A stretch of 64,000 bases of DNA. It comes from Chaetorhynchus papuensis (taxonomy: Eukaryota > Chordata > Aves > Passeriformes > Rhipiduridae). Numbering within the stretch: the first letter of the stretch is position 1; each line of letters opens with the position of its first letter. The notes beneath the pieces are model-generated. The model had not been told where the DNA came from. It saw only the letters and a list, made by a program, of their open reading frames with translations, and did not search any database. The position numbers were made by a program, and so were the translations under genes. Below are positions 34,901-48,094 of this stretch, piece after piece. The stretch spans positions 310,001 to 374,000 of the forward strand of contig VWYX01000384.1 of the NCBI GenBank assembly GCA_013396525.1, in the 5' to 3' direction.

Positions 34901-37900
34901 TGGGAAGCTATTTCAGTGCTTGTGATGTCAGTTAATTTTTGGTGTAAATATATCTGTGATAAGTTTGTCTTTATGATTTTCTGACAGAATAATCATCTAA
35001 CATAAATATTTCTACTCTATTGCTACTGTTAAACATTTTCTTCTCATGCCAAAATGTACTTAGATGAAGTAACTAATTTCCCTCTCACAAGACTAAATAA
35101 GCCAAGCTCTGCTGATTAATTTAAAAGATTAAGTGTTTAGTATTTCCCCAAACATTCAAAGAGACTTCTATAGACTCTGCTTGGTATGTCATTTACATAC
35201 ATGGTTCTACATCAGGCCATCTTAAGGTTTATGCAATGAATTTAAAATCTTACTTGTTGTAAGTAAGAACCCTCTAATTCGATACATCCAGTAGCAGAAT
35301 TGTATCTCTGCATGACCTCACTACCTTAATAATACATACTTGTCTCAAGAGCAACAGGAATCCTAAAGATATCTCATTTCTTTTGTTGCTACCCAACCAC
35401 TACGGAACAAATTATACAATGAATCTCTAAATTAAAGACTCGGCACTGTACATACTTTGTATTTTTCTGGTCAAAAAAATCTTTCCTTGTATGATGATCT
35501 GTCCCTTGCCAATAGCTTACAATTATGTATAGATTTTGCAGCTAACTTCCATACCAAGGTATAAGAATATGCTCTGTTGTGTACACTCAGTAGGTCAAAG
35601 GGCAGCCATGGAGGAATAAGACTAAGAACAGCTCTCCACTCACATCTTATTCACACATCCTTGAACTACTTGGACTATTTGTTCCGTTTGAATTATTTTC
35701 AAGTTACGTCACAAACATGTCTTGAATCTTAATAATTAAGCCAAAACAAGAGTTCTTGCAATTGTACATATGTGCAATTGTACAATTGTGCAATGTTAAC
35801 AGCTTTACTTTTTAGTGGTTCTTCAGTATGTGAGGCAAACCAGAGCACATTAGTTTATGTCTTTACTTCAGAATGGCATTCCAGCATTCAGTAATGAATG
35901 TGTTAGTATAATCCCATCCGATTGTGTGCTATTTCTGGGCTAGATATGCTGGAAAGTGGCAGTCCAAAGGAAAGGTAAATACAGAAATACTGGCTTTTTC
36001 TATTTGACTCCTCTGTTACATTGCAGGTATCACAAAGGATAAAGTCTTGACAAATTTAAGGTTACCTTTAACTACAGAATATTTTTTTAGTAGCTGCTTG
36101 AAGATTCACAAGGAGAAAAAATATTGCTACATCAAAACTAAATGTGTGCACCATGCCCCGAAGGTTAGAAAAGTCCTTGTCTTTGGTTTGGATTTATTTT
36201 TTATGAGCTGCAAATAACTTAATCACTGCATTTTTTAATCTGCCTTACTGATATATTAAAGCAAATTTTCCTTAATAAAATGTATTTATCAGACCAGGTT
36301 GTGTAGGAAAGAAAAATTATATAATAACTTGAAGCAAGAGATTCAAGATGCATAGTTTGATTAAATTCTCATCAAAATCCATGGGAGTTCATTAGAGTTT
36401 AAGAACCTGACTTCTTTAAATACAAAGTTCTTGTTAGCTGGCTAGCTAATCTTTTTATTTTGGGGATGCAGTTTCATGACTAGTTTAACCCAGTGTATGG
36501 ATGGGTTCCTGGAAAAAGGGGTGGGTGTGCCTCTCCTTCCAGTCTCAGCTGTATGTTCCCAGAGCTTCCCACAAGGCCATCTGATTAAAAGAACACTCAT
36601 AAATCCACAAAAGTAGATTATTTTTCAGCCCCACTTCCAACACCCCAGTCTGACTAACCAAACACATCCTGACTTCAGGAAAGTGGATGACCAAGTGCTT
36701 GGCTGAGACCCAGGGGAAAGAGAAAACTGCCTCCATCAGCAATGGCACAAATCAGCTGCACTGAATGGGAAATTCAACTCACCCTTATGTCAAAGTGCTG
36801 TATGGTTTGGTCATTTGCAATTTACCATATTGCCTTTTAATAAATGTAGGTATTTTCTACCTTACACTGCAAGCTATTTAGTTATTTTTATTTCAGACAA
36901 TGTTAAAGGCAGACATCAATTGAAGGGAACTGATGCAGCAGAGAAGAAGGAAAAAATAAAATGTCTCCTTTTGCATTGAAAATTGAGGATCTACTGCCTA
37001 AAGCACTGGCTGGGTTGCCAGTGCTTCAGTGGCTGCTAAAGGGTGTGAGCCAAAGGGATTCTCCCTGAGGACTGATTGTAAATGGCAGAGCTGAGCTCTG
37101 GAACATCTGCTTTGGAGCATTTATATGTCAGAAGTAAGACAGAAAAAAGAAACCTCAGAGACTCAGGGAACAAGAAAATCACTCTGAACATCTAAATATG
37201 CAGCAAGGAAACCCCATTTCTAAAATAATTTCACTTCTCCATAGAACAAATTGGAATCAATTCCAAAAATTGTATCAAGTCTCAGATCTTGCTATAGAAA
37301 GATCAAATCTTAATTGTTTACTTCTTATACTGAGATTATACATCCCTTTTCTTTCTTACTGGCCCATGTGTCTCACCTGGTCTTCATCCAAGCTCATTTG
37401 CTGAGCCTGGATTTTCTTCCTCCCCTTAAAGTCTGTACAAATTACTCTCAGCTGCTTACTGTAAACCAAACTGGCCAATAATGTACCTACTGCTTCCACC
37501 CTTCTCCCTTTCCTTCTGGCTGCCCATTCTCATGTTCTGACAAGGAGTAGTCGCTATTTAACAGCCCCTAGGTCTCATTTCTATTTGGTTGGTTTTCTTT
37601 TCTTCATGGACAGAAGTTTATGCTGGGATGTCAAACTAAGGAGAAGCAACCCCAAGCCCTCATCTTCAGTAATTAAATGGTTTATTCCATATGAGCTGAT
37701 CTTCCTGATGTTTTATTTTCGCAAAACTTCAGTTTTATATTTTATTTGAATACAGCCTAGGGCAATCTTTTAAAAAATCTTTGCGGAGGAGTTTCATGTT
37801 TGGGGTTGGGGTTTTTTTTTTGAAATCAGTATATTTCTTTACCTTTAGTAGTTTGCACTGTTTGGATTTAAACTGTTTGACAGTGTTTATCAAAAGTCTA

Positions 37901-39417
37901 CACACTGCTTTCCCTGTCAAAGTCTTTTATTCTCACAAGTGCTATAGAAAGCAGCATAATGACTCTTCCACAACAACACTTCAATTGCTTGACCCTCCAA
38001 AAACAAAGCCGTTTTTTCATTAATTGCAGAGATTTTACAATTCCTCTTCAGCAGAACTGGCTTTACTATTTTTCCACCTCTGTAAAGGAAAAAAAAATTC
38101 AACAACATCTTCTGGAGCCATTCACTGGGTAGTCTCAAAGGCTCACTTTCCTTTGGACAGCTAAGGGACATTCCTGAATTAGGAGTGCAGTTATTCTAAA
38201 TTATTGCCATAGTCCAAAGAGAGAAGAGAAGGGCACATTCCCGAAGAGTAAATCAGAGCTCTTTGACTTGAGAGGTTTGCATCTCCCTGCCTGCAGAAAA
38301 AACGTACCACCAACTCTGCAAAGAGCATTGGGCAGAGAGGGGGCTTGAATACCCAGGAAGAGACTGAACAGGCTCCCAGTGTCCTCTCTAGGATAACAGA
38401 GACTGACATGACAAGCCAAATCGTTTCATTCCACCCCAGTCATAATTAAAGATATTTCGTAAAAACATAAACTCACCCATAAAAATCACGCAGATGAGTT
38501 TGGAGAAATGTTTCATATGTATTTCAGCAAGATTGAGATATTTGGATCTTTTATATAGTCTGGAAATTGTCGTCTTATATGCACATTAAACATAAGACAC
38601 CAATAAAATTATCTTTAGATGAATGCTGGCCAAACATTCAGTGGAACAAGGACTGAACACCACTGAACCAGCAAATATGACAGTCCTTGCGTATTTTTAG
38701 AGATCCCTAATAATCTCTTCACAGATGGAAAAATGTAGTTTTAAAATAGCTCTGTTGCTTGGGCAAGCAAGTAACATCAATAGAGAACAGATGAGTCTAT
38801 ATTTTGCACCTTATACATTCTTGCCAAATTCACTATTTAATTTAAAGATTTATTAAGGATGAAATGAGTATTTATTCAAATGAAATGAAGGGAAAAGCAA
38901 AGTCCTAGAGAATTCAATGACAAAATTTCATTTGAGTTACAAGAGGTCAGAATAACATGACTCAACAGATTTTGTTCCTTGAACATTTGCTGTTTCCACT
39001 TATTTCTATTACTTAAGTGACACAGGGAGTGACAATTGTTCTTTGTCCCCCTCCTCTCCTAGTGCTACTGTAGTGGACTAGAAGATTCAATCAGCCATCC
39101 ACTAGAAATAATATCCTGGTCCTGAAACAGCTTAAAAAGGGAATTTAAAGACCAAAAATGTTTCATTGGATAATACCCAATCAATTCTAGTTCTTACATC
39201 TGACAAGGGTTCAATTTGTCTAAAAGCATGGGGACCAGTCACACAGGATGGCTTCAAGACCACACACACAAAGGGACTTGAGTGCCACACAGAGCAATGG
39301 AATCATGATCTTGACCACATCTTTTCCTGTACCATCTCTACAGACATGCTTTGCAATGTGGAACGTTCCACTTGTGTTTCAGTTCTAATGTGATCAAAAT
39401 TTATCTTGTTTTGAGCT
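31991..39417. other. Longest unique stretch (7.4 kb), no gene
   Basis: No exon, RNA gene or recognisable mobile element in more than 7 kb. Small structures: a 12-bp bulged hairpin at 34463-34495, an 8-bp perfect stem with 5-nt loop at 35248-35268 (TCTTACTT/AAGTAAGA), a DR1-like AGGTCA-A-AGGGCA at 35592-35604, and repeated CAATTG words around 35758-35794 including a 14-bp palindrome. A G4T-rich poly-T lies near 37800. The absence of young repeats over this length is itself mildly notable for this repeat-bearing window. Confidence 0.55.
35758..35794. repeat. CAATTG-rich dyad cluster
   Basis: The 10-mer GCAATTGTAC occurs at 35758-35767 and 35774-35783, and CAATTGTACAATTG (35775-35788) is a 14-bp perfect palindrome. 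The pattern is short and AT-rich, so chance or slippage is a fair explanation. Confidence 0.7.
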
Positions 39418-39470
39418 AAAGATTGGACCAGATGTCCTCCAGAGGTTTCTTCCAACCTACATTATCCTGT
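39418..39470 (+). mobile_element. CR1 LINE, minimal 3' fragment
   Basis: About 50 bases resemble the CR1 3' end: 'GATTGGACCAGATGTCCTCC', 'AGAGGTTTCTTCCAACC' and 'TACATTATCCTGTA'. The tail matches a CR1 variant ending in TATCCTGT and not ATTCTATGA. It is short and diverged, so confidence is moderate. Confidence 0.6.
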
Positions 39471-40317
39471 ACACCATCGCTTTTTGTTGTTAATCTTTCC
39501 TTGTGGTCAAGTACAAAAACTGTTTACATATTTATTGGATTAATAATAGTTATATTAACATGGTGTAATAGCAACTCTGTAATTTCCTTTGTACCCTATT
39601 CTTGATCCAGCAGGAAAACCCTGTAATAAACTTGAAGCCAACAACATCATTCCAGGTATTTCCACGTCTGCTTACACTGAAAGTGTTCAGCAGATTATTT
39701 ACAGCAAATAAGTGATGTTTTAGATATTCAGAAAATGTCTCTCATTTTGTGATTTTATGCTTAATGGCTTTAAAGAAAGAAACAAGGATTTGTACTTCTC
39801 GTCCCTTGCTATCTATCTATCTGGATTGTTTTAAGCTCTTTCTTTGGAGACTGCATTATAATTTCAAAAAAGGTATAAGAAAGTGAGACTTCAGAGACAG
39901 AGACGCTTTTTACTTTTCATCTGTTCTGCAGCATGGCCTCCAAACAAACTCCCAGCCTGCTGACCTTCTGTCAGGAAAGTATCATAAATTGACAAGACAG
40001 TAAAATCCCAGAAGTTTTTATGTTGATATCAGCCTCAGAGACAAATCATAATTCCCTTAGCTCCTGAGTCAGCCTGACACTTTTACCTTTACCTCAGCTG
40101 CTCACCTGAGTGAACGACATTTAGCCAAGAGAAAAATACGTCAGTTGATAATCTTTATGTTTTCATTCAAAACATATAAAGTTTAAGTTCATGACAGCAA
40201 CTAAAGCTAAATTCTGCATGGGCTCTGAAGAGTAAAGGAGATTTTACATACTGCCCTAGGTGACAAAGCTCTGTCAGGGGAATGCAGAGATGACTTGGGT
40301 CATTGTGGTCTTCAGTG
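39471..40317. other. Unique non-coding spacer
   Basis: Nothing recognised between two sense-oriented CR1 3' fragments. Confidence 0.5.
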
Positions 40318-40634
40318 TCCTCACAAGGGGAAGCGAAGGGGCAGATTCTGATCTCTCTCATAACCAGTGACAGGACCGGAGGAAACAGCATGAAACTGAG
40401 TCAGGGGAGGTTTAGTTTGGAAAAGGTTCTTTACCCAGAGGGTGGCTGGGCACTGGAAGAGGCTCTCCAGGGAAGCACTCACAGCGTTGAGCCTGATGGA
40501 GTTCACTGAGCATTTGGACAACACTCTCAGGCACAGGGTGGGATTCCTGGGGTGTCTCATGCAGGGCCAGGAGTTGAACTTGATGACCCTGATGGGTCCC
40601 TTCCAACTCAGCACGTTCTATGATTTTATGATCT
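40318..40634 (+). mobile_element. CR1 LINE, 5'-truncated 3' UTR copy (second subfamily)
   Basis: It begins with a 'GGGGAAGCGAAGGGGCAGA' block, continues with 'AGTGACAGGACCGGAGGAAA' and 'CCAGGAGTTGAACTTGATGA', and ends with GTTCTATGATTTTATGA. The middle (GGGATTCCTGGGGTGTCTCA) differs from the copies at 19412 and 24772, so it is a different CR1 subfamily. Sense orientation. No coding part. Confidence 0.9.
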
Positions 40635-43600
40635 CTTTAGCTATCTTGTTTGCTTTTCATGGTTCATTATTCATTAGTATTTGTACTCTGCTAATCCCTG
40701 CAAGTTTCAGCTATGCACCAGAATAAACTGCACATATACAGATATTTCCACATTCAAAAATTTAAGAAGGCTCCTACCCTAGAAAAGTCACAGCTTGAAG
40801 AGATGGATGTTTACCATTGAAAACCTTCCCTTTTATCCTCATTGATACAGCTGGGAGCAGCAGAATGTGGGGAGAGAAGATTTATCCATTACCAGTTTCA
40901 CAGCAGCAGCCACACAGCTGTACAGTGCCACATTCAAGCTCATGTCCCTTTTGAGAAAGTCTTTTACCTGTAATTATTTTGTACTTGTTTCTCCACGTAT
41001 ATATTTAGATAGTTGCATATATATGATGCACACTTTGGTACAAAGACAGAATTAGATAAGCAGACTTGGATCAAGGCATAAAAAACATACTGATAGCTCT
41101 TAATCCTACTGGGACTCACACCTCTTATATTAGAAGTTCACTTTTAGCAGTAGATGAGTTAGATTACTTATATGAGTTCATAGGTTATTATGTTATCCTG
41201 GCAGATCTAACTAAACAGATAAATTTTGCTGGACTGGAACAGTAGGGAATTTCTAGGGAATCAGAGGACCCAGCATTATGGCTATGTAATCATATTCAGT
41301 CCCCGAATACAATAAAATTCTTAAATTTATCTTATAAGTATTAATAACAATAATAATCATGCCAATCTTCAATAGAACTGAAATAATGGCAGACTAGCCT
41401 CTGACTTATAATGCTCCAATGCCTGAGTAATCATCTTCTTAACTTTCGGTAACCTCTTACTGCACATAACAGGAACATTGCTTTGAAAGCTTTAAGCAAC
41501 CATAGCATATTACAGAAGGAAGAAATACTTAAATTTTCAAACCACTCTGCACAAGCATTTTCTGCTGTTACAGACAATAGAGCCTGTGTTCACAGCTCAC
41601 TATCACTTCAGCTCAACCCTATAGCCAGTGCCCCAAATTAATCAGAGCTGCACAATTCAAAAGCAGCAGAAAATGATTAATTAGAATCACTTGTTGTCAA
41701 ACAAAAGAGACCTCCTCTATGGAGGGAAAAAATGGGAAGGTAACAGGAGGAAAAACAAACCCTGATAACACAAATGAATGGGAGATCTGTCCCACTAGAA
41801 AACATTAGCAAGAGCAGCAGAACTGAATAAGCTGGATAAGGCTGATTACAAGTGTTGGTTCAAGCTTTGCTCGATGAACTGCATCCAGAGCAGTTTCTCT
41901 GAGGTCTAATAATGTTGAAGGCAGTCTGGAGGCTTCATGACACTACAAAAGCTTTCTGTCACTCCTGACCATCACCTCTCCAATACCATCGTAATGGTTA
42001 ACTTCATGATGTCTTTCGTCCCCTCAGCTTAAGAGGAAATTAACCAATTCAAAAAACGTCAGCAGGGACAGACACGCAAGCAAAGCAAGATCAACTAAGT
42101 CCAATTCTTTGAGAAAACCTGGCTTCATGTGTATGCCATATCTGTGCAAGACAGAAAGAAAGATGTTAAATAATGCCAAACACTTCAGATTTGGTCACCC
42201 CTCTTTTTCCTAGTAGTTAGCGCCTGTCCTAGCGGTCCTAGCCCCACCTGCGCTCCAGCCCTCCTCTCCAGTCACCTTTTGGATTCTCCAGAATATCTAT
42301 TCTCAACAAAAAGTAGTCAGGCCTGCTTACTCATTTCCTCTCTCCCAGAATAACTCCAATTTTGCAATCATTTAGCCTCCCTCTATTCCCATTCTAACTG
42401 GCCTATTGTACAGAACTGCAAGGGAAAGAATAGGAAAGGAAAGGGGCCAAATCAGGACAGATTTTTCCAGAAGCTTTTCCTACCAATTTATAAAACAAAC
42501 CCAGCTCTGTCAAAGATGAAATCCACAGAAACTCCCCCCCTCCCTTTCGCATTCTGATTTTGATATCTATTGTGATGCACAAAGGTGAATATTTTGCTTC
42601 TCTGGTAGCCCTGAAAGGCAGGATGCTTGACTTTAATCTGACATTCCTGTTGAACATCACGTCTTCCTCCCAAGGAAGCACGCTGTCCCTTGGCATGTGA
42701 CTCATTGCTCATTGACACCAGCATGCTTTTTTTGCCCAGCTGCTCTGCGATGTTTTGTTTTGAATCCCAGTCATGCAGAAGACAAGACCTGGTGAAGTCA
42801 GATCTCAGAGAGACCACAAAGGACATAGTAATAACACCACTGGTCTGTGTTTCTATGTTTCTTTGAGTGTAGATCATGTAACATGTCTGATTTGGCTTTA
42901 AATGAAAAAGAACAGCTTGTCATGGCAGGAGGATGCAACTTAACAGCCTGAGTTCTTATTCTGCTTTTTACAACCACCTAAGAGGTTGCCATTGGCTGAT
43001 CAGTTTTGAGTATAGTAGCTATGCCAGCAGCATTCAGAGCAGTTCCTGAACTATATTTGTGTTTTGAGAGTCATCTTTATGGTACTTTCGACGACTTTTA
43101 ATTTGGTACTGAATGTAGTAAAACCTCATCCATTACAAGGTGCACATGTTGGTGATGTATCCAAATAAGCTGGAGTGAACTGTTGTACTACAACAGGCCC
43201 TAAGGATGAGGTTTCCCAATTTCTGCTCTGTTCCAAAATACTACAGTTTTATTTCAAAAACACTCTGCTTTGGAAACTGGTTTTTGCCTAATATGTCATT
43301 TTAAAAGAGCATTGATTACTTGTTGACTGCTTTTTTTTTTTCTTTATCAGAGAACTGCAGTACTATGTATCAATATCTAACTGGAACTGGAAACTAAGCC
43401 TTTATTCCAGCTCATAATAGGAAGAATCTTGATATCCCCTCTCAGACAGGCAGAAGAAGCAAAACTTAAAGCTTGATGGAGTGTGCTTGGAAATCACAAA
43501 TTCAAGCAGCAGAGTACACTGCAGAGCCCCAAACCCAGCATCAGCCTCAGCCAGTGACTCTAAATGAGCAGAAGCCAACCCAGATTTGAATGCAGCATGT

Positions 43601-46007
43601 CAGGCAAGTATGACCCTGAATCTAAGCCTCTGAAACTCACAAGAGCTCGTTAGCAAGGTCACAGTTTTGTGAATATCTGTCTATTCGCTTCCTGCTTATG
43701 ACATGTTCTTCTCTGGCTCGAGTGTCCATACACCACCTTCCACAGTGTGCAGTGAGGAGGGCAGCAATGCAGCTGGACCATGGAAACTTGTTTATCCTCA
43801 CTCAGTAGCACAGCCATACCACTTGCAAAGATTGCTTGTTCATTTATTGGCTGATGATGGCAATTTTGCTCACCCCTGAATAAAAGGCTCTACAAGATCA
43901 GTCAGTCCTGGCTGAGAAAAACATTCAACTTGATTGCTTTCCTCTGAATCCCTGGGTAGGATCTAAGGATGGCATAGGACCCACACATAGTAAAAACCCC
44001 TAAATGCATGTCTTGTTCAAGCTGGCTGTGACAATGTGCAGGTATGTACAGAATGGCCTCGTGAGCATGTTCAATACTCCTTGGGCAGCATTCTTACTGC
44101 CTGCACTGGTGTCTGTTGCTGTGGTTCTTGTGCTTACTGTCTAAAGACCTAATTGGATTAAAACTGACAAGGAGTTATCTATTCTGCCACAGAATATGGG
44201 GAATATGCTTGTTCTAGCCCAACCCAACTCTGCAAGAATTAATTTCAATGCTTTGTGTAAAAATATATGACAATAAATGTCCATTATTTAGACCTTTCTC
44301 ATCAATCACAAAGATGCAAAGACTCTGCTCAGTGCCACGAGACATGAACTGAGGTTTCTCTAGGCAAGTGGATAACTGCAATTAAACTCTGGAGGAAAAG
44401 CCCAGTGGATTTGAGACAGAAAATTAGCCGTAGCTGTTAGCAGCTTTGATGCAGTTGTTAGAAGCTACTTTTGGTTTTTAATATAAGTAGAAAAATCAAT
44501 CACCTCAAACATTGTTCTCTGTCTTTAAAGTATTTTAACATCTCTTCCAGTTCCCAAATTAGCAGCAGACTGAAACACTAAAAGTAGTCGTTTCATTCTA
44601 TAGATCTGGAGCCCTGGTAGTGCACTGCAATGCAGCATTTACCCAAGACCTGTCCCAAATTGAATAGATGAAAGAGATATGCTTAACAGGACAGTGTGTC
44701 TTCACACACACATTGGTTAACTTGTGTTGGACTGAAAACTACATGGGATGCTAGACATGAATAAATAAGTAGCATTTTTGTTGGTTTTTTCATGTTTTTG
44801 CAAAAATCAGGGCTATAAATATCTTTCTTAAAGCCACAAAAACATTAATTCATATGAAAATTATATATTCTATTATTATTCATTCCTAATAAAAAGATTT
44901 CATACTTTTGCTTTTATATAGTAAAGTTCATGTTTCTAAGGTTTTCTTTACCTTTCTACTTGTTTGATTTCTGGCAAAAAAAAAAAGACAGTGTCTTAGA
45001 ATTCAAGTCTCTAAAAACTCAGGCTTTCAGAAAATATCAAATGTGAATCATGAGAGTAAGTGACATGTTGGAGACGTGAGGCATATGGCATTGTTGAGCA
45101 GCTTTCTGAAGTTCTAATATGTGTAATGATACATTGTTTATCTCATCATATTTTCTAAGGATTTGATAGACATTGGAAATGTAGAATACAGTAAGAGCTA
45201 CTGTCACCAACTACAATGGTGATAAATGTTATCATCTTAATCATACATGATTAGTTGATTTTAAAACCAGTCCAGAAGAACTATTTAGTAGGATTTTTAT
45301 CATTTTTTAAAGCACAAAACCATTAAAAGCTTAATAGCTGCTATTTAAACAGAATGAATGCTATCAAATGGTTCTTAAGCAGAAATTTTGTTTTTCAGTA
45401 GATTTACATTTTGAATCATTTTTTGCCATATTTTTGAGTAGCTGCAGTTTTCCTGAATGCATTAAAATTAATAATAACAAGAATCTCTCAGCTAGTAACA
45501 ACCATGACTTAAAACCTGAATTGTTTACTCTCAAAACGAATAGAGTTCAGGAATGATTTTTTTATGGAAAAGGTCTATGCTTTAAAACTCCTAATCACTC
45601 AACCAGCATAATGAATATTTTCACCTATATTAGATATGTGGAAATACAAGCATGGTAGAAACATAAAAGATGTGCAGATTGGCACTGCCATGAAAACAAA
45701 TGCTGAGTCACCTTTGCAAAACTCATAGAACCTTAATCTGCTGAGGGATAGTTAAACATAAACAAGACCTTTTGGCTGAAAAATGGGAGTTATTGCTAAA
45801 ATCTGCCGCCAGAGGCCCAGCACAGCAATCAGGCCCAGCTCATTTTAGAAAACAGCTCCCTTTGTTCAAGAGTGCACCTTTTGGACTATGTCTCATTTGA
45901 GTATCTTAATAAATTCCCTGCAGATGTCACGTGTATGTGGATGTGATAAACAGGGTAGTGACCACGTCTCCCATCAGCTAAGGAAACACAAGCTTTCCTA
46001 TGTGGGA
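40635..46007. other. Unique non-coding sequence
   Basis: No gene or clear mobile element over 5.4 kb. A C-run (CCCCCCC) lies near 42534 and A-rich runs near 44976. The 129- and 100-codon antisense frames around 42403-42877 overlap each other and have no motif. Confidence 0.55.
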
Positions 46008-46334
46008 TTTCCTTTGTGGGATTCTGGAGAATGCATATTCCAGGTTACAGTCAGTTTCTGACCCAAAAGAAGAGCTATTTTGAGTGGGCCCTTGAGCAGC
46101 AAGAAGCCTTTGAGCATCTCAAACAGGAGACAGCTTGTATGGTAGCTCCTGAGCCTGTCCAAACAGGACAAGCTGTGCAAAATGTGCTCTACACTGTGGC
46201 CAGGGAGCACGGCCTCACCGGGAGCCTCTGGCAAAAAATATCAGGAAAAAGCCCAGGTCAGCAATTAGGGTTCTGAAGCTGAGAGAATTGGGGTTCAGAA
46301 GCCCACTACACCCCTGAAAACTGCAAAAGAGATA
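46008..46334 (+). mobile_element. Orphan ERVL-like endogenous retrovirus pol fragment
   Basis: The open frame 46016-46276 (86 codons) reads as the junction between reverse transcriptase and RNase H of an avian ERVL-like pol: it has an IPGYSQ block near its start, EQQEAFEHLKQE, then VLYTVA and SLWQK blocks. Homology continues to about 46334 in a different frame after a stop and an indel. A short segment expected just after the SQ block is missing. No LTR, primer-binding site, gag or env is seen nearby, so this is an isolated scrap of an old insertion, without function. It is unrelated by position to the solo LTRs. Confidence 0.8.
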
Positions 46335-48094
46335 CCCCTTCATTTTTTAAATGTAACAAGAGACACAGAAAAATGGGAACAATGATGCTGCCTCTCACAG
46401 GGCTAGCACAAAGTAAAGGCTGTTAAGACAAACCAGCAGTAAGTCTCTGATTGAGTCACTCATGCATTGCTCCACTTCAAGCCAGTGTAATTCTGATGGG
46501 ATAAAGCTTTATTCATATATTTATACGAACATTAAAAAATATCCATATTTTCAAAGGTATTTATTCCTATTACAGTAGCACCAAAAGATCTCTAATGAGC
46601 CTGGAGCCGATGTAGCAGGTACTGTGATAAAATATTGAAAAAATTATCTCTATTGCAAATAATTTACTGTGGATGAGGGAATCGATTCATTTGAGATTAT
46701 AGAGACAGCAGTGAGATTGCAAAACATGTAAGAGCTGGCTAATTATCCTAACACTACAAGTAAGACTTTAACTCTTGGCATCTGGCTTCATTACTCTGAC
46801 TCAAGGTACAACATCTCTGATCCTTTCCCTGAGAGGATTTTTGCCACCTTCAACTATTCTGCTGTTTCTGAATTACTCTCAGTACTTCACACCACAAAGT
46901 GTTCCTGCCCCAGCACCACCACTTCTGCTGAAAGCGATGGGATGTTCTGGGAAGTGAAGGACAAATTTCCAAGTGCTTTAACAAAGAGACCACTGTGGAA
47001 GTGTTCCATGACTTCTTGTTATCTGCTTGTCCGAACTTGTCTTCTTTAATTTCCCTTTGCCATTTAGCGGGAGAATTGTTTGGGGTAGTGTGAGGCAAAA
47101 GAAAGAAAAAAACCCAGAGAAAGAGAGATTGTGGAAAGAACAAAAAGCTCTGTTAATTCAAAGGCAGCAAGGTTGGAAACAGGGCAAAATCGTTGCCCCA
47201 CAGGATCACAGCTGCAAATACCAATGTCTTCACAACTATTAAGTAGAACTGTTCAAAACTTTTTCATACAAAACTCTTGAAAAATGTATTTTCAGCTCCA
47301 CTAAATGTTTCAGGAAAGATTCTGTTACTACAAAAGTCTTTACTTTTTGTTTAAAAAAAATTGTTTGGGGAATGTGACATTTCTACTTAAAAAGATGATT
47401 TATTCTTTGGAGGTTTTGTGTGCTTGTTTGTTTTTACTGATATTTTAGAATAAAACATAATCCCACTCTGACATCCCAAAGAGCAAATTTAACATAATTT
47501 TCATGAACCCTCTTTGTGCTATGTAAAATTCTCCATACTCTTTTTCAGGTGCAAAACTGAAGTATACAGACTTATTAAATATCCTATTACAATGATTTTG
47601 GTTTAAGCAACCTTTTTATAGATACATAAGAATTACAGACTGTTGAGTGATCAGTTGCTTATCCTTTCTCTATGAAGAAGAAAAATATAAATCCATGCAA
47701 TATTTCAGTGATGTTCTCCAATATTTATTGTAAACTTCGAGCACAGGAGATCCAGTAGTTTAACAAAATACCTGTTCAAAGATCTTACTAACCCTATAAT
47801 TACAAATTTTTCCCAATCTCTATCTTACAACTTTGTGTTGAAATTTCTGCCTCAAATATTTTGGTTTGAAGTAAGTCAGCATTTCTTGCAACACATACAT
47901 AGGATGTGAAGGAAAAAAACGGCCATCATCATCTTAAAACTAATTAATTCCATTTCGTATATATCCTTATGTTTCCACCTGATCTTCTTTTTACTGAGTA
48001 AGTAGACTTCTCCCAGCCTTTTGACATAAACTCTGCTTTCTTTTTGTCTTTCTTCTCTCCTTTAGAGATTGTCCAGTTTATTTACACCTGTCTT
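46335..48094. other. Unique non-coding sequence
   Basis: No gene recognised. Near its right end, 48032-48065 is a strong polypyrimidine tract followed by TTTAG, which looks like a splice acceptor; downstream, however, is antisense LINE sequence and not an exon. Confidence 0.55.
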
